Positions 52,258-53,907 of a stretch of DNA of 53,907 nucleotides are shown one piece after another. Each line of letters opens with the position of its first letter. Position 1 is the first letter of the stretch. The position numbers and the translations under genes are program-made. The DNA lies in the NCBI GenBank assembly GCA_002366795.1, contig DFBX01000089.1:1-53907 (forward strand), in the 5' to 3' direction. The notes under the pieces are model-generated. The model did no database searches and had not been told where the DNA came from. It was given only the letters and a program-made list of their open reading frames with translations. The stretch is from Rhodobacteraceae bacterium UBA3069 (GTDB taxonomy: Bacteria > Pseudomonadota > Alphaproteobacteria > Rhodobacterales > Rhodobacteraceae).

Positions 52258-53898
52258 ATGACCGAATTACTGACATCTGCCCAAATGCGCACCATCGAGC
52301 ATGCCGCCATCGAGTCGGGCGTGGTCACCGGGCTGGAACTGATGGAGCGCGCCGGGCGGGGTGTCGTTGAAGCCGTGTTCGAGCAATGGCCGGAGTTGGA
52401 GGCGGCGAGGGTGGACCGAGGGGCCGGCCCCTCGGGCTCCCCGGAGTATTTGCAGCAAAATGAAAAGCGCAGGGCGGTGGTGCTGTGTGGGCCGGGCAAC
52501 AATGGCGGCGACGGGTTTGTCGTGGCGCGATTGTTGAAGGAACGCGGCTGGGAGGTGGAGGTGTTCTTATATGGGGATGCTGCGCGGTTGCCGCCCGATG
52601 CGCGGGCGAATTACGAGCGGTGGTGTGCGTTGGGGGACACTGTGGTTCGCGCTGTTGATCCGCCTGCGCTGATGGATGACAGTCTGCAAATTGATGGCGA
52701 TTTCGATCTTTTGGTCGATGCGCTTTTCGGCACAGGTCTGACTCGCCCGTTTCGGGGGCTTTTTACGATTTTCGCGCAAGCGGATGTAAACGCGCTTTTG
52801 GTTGAGAAGGGAGTGCGTTCCGTTGCCGTCGATATGCCCAGTGGTCTGTGCTCTGACAGTGGGCGCGTCCTTGGCAATGCTATCCCCGCAGACCTGACGG
52901 TTTCTTTTCAGGCGGCTAAACTGGGGCATTATCTTGCGCAAGGAGCATCACAATCCGGCCGTATGCGCGTGGTCGACATAGGGCTGGGCGCTTGGCTGGA
53001 TGATCCTCTTCGAGCGGAACTCCTCAACGCAGAGCCGGTCGGTCTGATCGCAGCGCGGCCACGCGAAATCGGTAAGGGGGATGGGCATAAGTACTCGCAC
53101 GGTCATGCCCTGATCCTGTCGGGTGGCTTTGGTAAAACCGGCGCGACGCGGTTGGCGGCGCGGGGCGCGTTGCGGATCGGGGCGGGGGTGGTGACCCTGG
53201 GCGTGCCGCCTGCTGCGCAGATGGAGGTCGCTGGGCATATCTCGGCGCTGATGCAGCGGCGCGTGGCAGATGTGGACGGGTTGGCTGAAGTGCTGGAGGA
53301 CGCGCGGATCAATGCGCTGTGCCTTGGGCCGGGGCTGGGGGTGGAGCGGGCGCGGTGCTTGGTCGCGGCGGCATTGGGCGGGACGGTGCCTCGTGCGACG
53401 GTGTTGGATGCGGATGCGCTGACGGGTTTTGCCGATGCGCCGGAGGCGTTGTTTTCGATGCTACATGCGGGTTGTGTGTTGACGCCCCATGGCGGGGAGT
53501 TTGCGCGGCTTTTCCCTGATATTGCCGCGAAACTGGATGCGCCCGCCACGGCTGGTCCTGCCTATTCCAAGGTCAATGCCTGCCGCGAAGCGGCGGCGCG
53601 GGCTGGCTGTGTGGTCTTGTTCAAGGGGCCGGACACGGTGATTGCCGCACCGGACGGGCGGTGCAGTATCAATGCGGCGGTTTATGATCGCGCCGCGCCA
53701 TGGCTGGCCACCGCCGGATCTGGCGATGTTCTGGCGGGGTTCATTGCGGGGCTACTCGCCCGCGGGTTTGACCCGATGAGGGCCGCAGAAATCGGCGCAT
53801 GGCTGCATGTGGAATGCGCGCGGAGTTTCGGACCGGGGTTGATTGCCGAGGATCTGCCCGAGGAATTGCCAAAGGTGTTCCGCGCCCTAGGTGTTTGA
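52258..53898 (+). CDS. nnrD: bifunctional NAD(P)HX epimerase / NAD(P)HX dehydratase
   Basis: A 546-residue repair enzyme. The N-terminal YjeF domain (about 1-210) epimerises damaged NAD(P)H hydrates: VVLCGPGNNGGDGFVVARLL, DLLVDALFGTGLTRPF, VAVDMPSGL. The C-terminal ribokinase-like domain (about 260-546) dehydrates S-NAD(P)HX with ADP: ALILSGGFGKTGATRLAARG, LCLGPGLG, VLTPHGGEFARLF, LFKGPDTVIAAPDG, LATAGSGDVLAGFIAG. Between GLELMERAGRGVVEAVFEQW and RAVVLCGPGNN is an extra 20-odd residue stretch (RGAGPSGSPEYLQQNEKRR) encoded by a repeat (52418-52470). The region around 52560-53060 uses more A/T-ending codons than its surroundings. Confidence 0.94.
   Translation: MTELLTSAQMRTIEHAAIESGVVTGLELMERAGRGVVEAVFEQWPELEAARVDRGAGPSGSPEYLQQNEKRRAVVLCGPGNNGGDGFVVARLLKERGWEVEVFLYGDAARLPPDARANYERWCALGDTVVRAVDPPALMDDSLQIDGDFDLLVDALFGTGLTRPFRGLFTIFAQADVNALLVEKGVRSVAVDMPSGLCSDSGRVLGNAIPADLTVSFQAAKLGHYLAQGASQSGRMRVVDIGLGAWLDDPLRAELLNAEPVGLIAARPREIGKGDGHKYSHGHALILSGGFGKTGATRLAARGALRIGAGVVTLGVPPAAQMEVAGHISALMQRRVADVDGLAEVLEDARINALCLGPGLGVERARCLVAAALGGTVPRATVLDADALTGFADAPEALFSMLHAGCVLTPHGGEFARLFPDIAAKLDAPATAGPAYSKVNACREAAARAGCVVLFKGPDTVIAAPDGRCSINAAVYDRAAPWLATAGSGDVLAGFIAGLLARGFDPMRAAEIGAWLHVECARSFGPGLIAEDLPEELPKVFRALGV
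52418..52470 (+). repeat. dispersed intergenic repeat inside the nnrD coding frame, copy 4
   Basis: Begins with the 16-base perfect palindrome GAGGGGCCGGCCCCTC, followed by GGGCTCCCCGGAGTATTTGC and AGCAAAATGAAAAG. This GC palindrome, CCCGGAG-TATTTGC and A-rich end is the layout of the intergenic copies at 24226 and 31629. It is translated in frame with no stop, as an insertion in the epimerase domain. Confidence 0.6.
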
Positions 53899-53907
53899 TC
53901 CCAAGGT

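Overview
The window reads as chromosomal core of an alphaproteobacterium of the Rhodobacteraceae (roseobacter/Rhodobacter type). The evidence is the high G+C, the split gene neighbourhoods typical of that family (rluD-rpoH, cobS/cobT, secDF-Mth938-ccmABCDG-acnA, lone fliG, glnB-glnA-nnrD), a CarD regulator, an FdxA ferredoxin, and an alphaproteobacterial tRNA-His with G1:U72, A73 and no encoded G-1. I see no phage, IS element, rRNA or CRISPR array.

Layout. 1-2.1 kb: tRNA-His, a small RHH-like protein, RluD and a decayed RTX C-terminus. 2.1-7.8 kb: rpoH behind a good sigma-32-type promoter, a KpsC-like glycan gene, an M19 dipeptidase, a secreted small protein and PepF. 7.8-11.8 kb: a ligase-associated exonuclease with an ATP-dependent DNA ligase broken by two in-frame ambers, then a lipase-like hydrolase and an SCP2 protein. 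11.9-17 kb: a TPR protein, a SUV3-like RNA helicase, an S4 protein, FdxA and CarD. 17-21 kb: divergent cobS/cobT and a Kef antiporter. 21-27.3 kb: a 1018-residue membrane protein with PilM/GspL-like and PilP/GspC-like ends, MetY, an unknown basic protein and PlsC. 27.5-38.6 kb: yajC-secD-secF, TauE, Mth938, ccmABCDG, a zinc-ribbon ion channel flanked by two copies of a roughly 90-base repeat, and acnA. 38.9-43.9 kb: DUF1223, EamA, FliG, PurB, DUF6314. 44.1-50.1 kb is an accessory, decaying stretch: a frameshifted diguanylate cyclase, a DUF3445 protein, a lytic transglycosylase, an interrupted unknown protein, a tail-anchored unknown and an amber-split RTX protein. 50.2-53.9 kb: glnA, glnB and bifunctional nnrD.

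How the parts work together: YajC/SecD/SecF support Sec export, through which CcmABCDG substrates and many of the signal-peptide proteins here pass; CcmABCDG delivers and prepares heme and cysteines for cytochrome c; GlnB and GlnA form the nitrogen assimilation module; RpoH with its own heat-shock promoter forms a self-amplifying loop.

The most unusual observations are: (1) nonsense codons inside otherwise intact frames, two in the ligase exactly where Trp is expected, one in the RTX gene, one TAA in an unknown gene; (2) the fused PilM/PilP-like protein without any pilus or secretion genes around it; (3) a dispersed intergenic repeat that has entered the nnrD coding frame; (4) a -1 frameshift at a G-run inside a GGDEF protein. 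All family assignments come from reading the sequence, not from searches.
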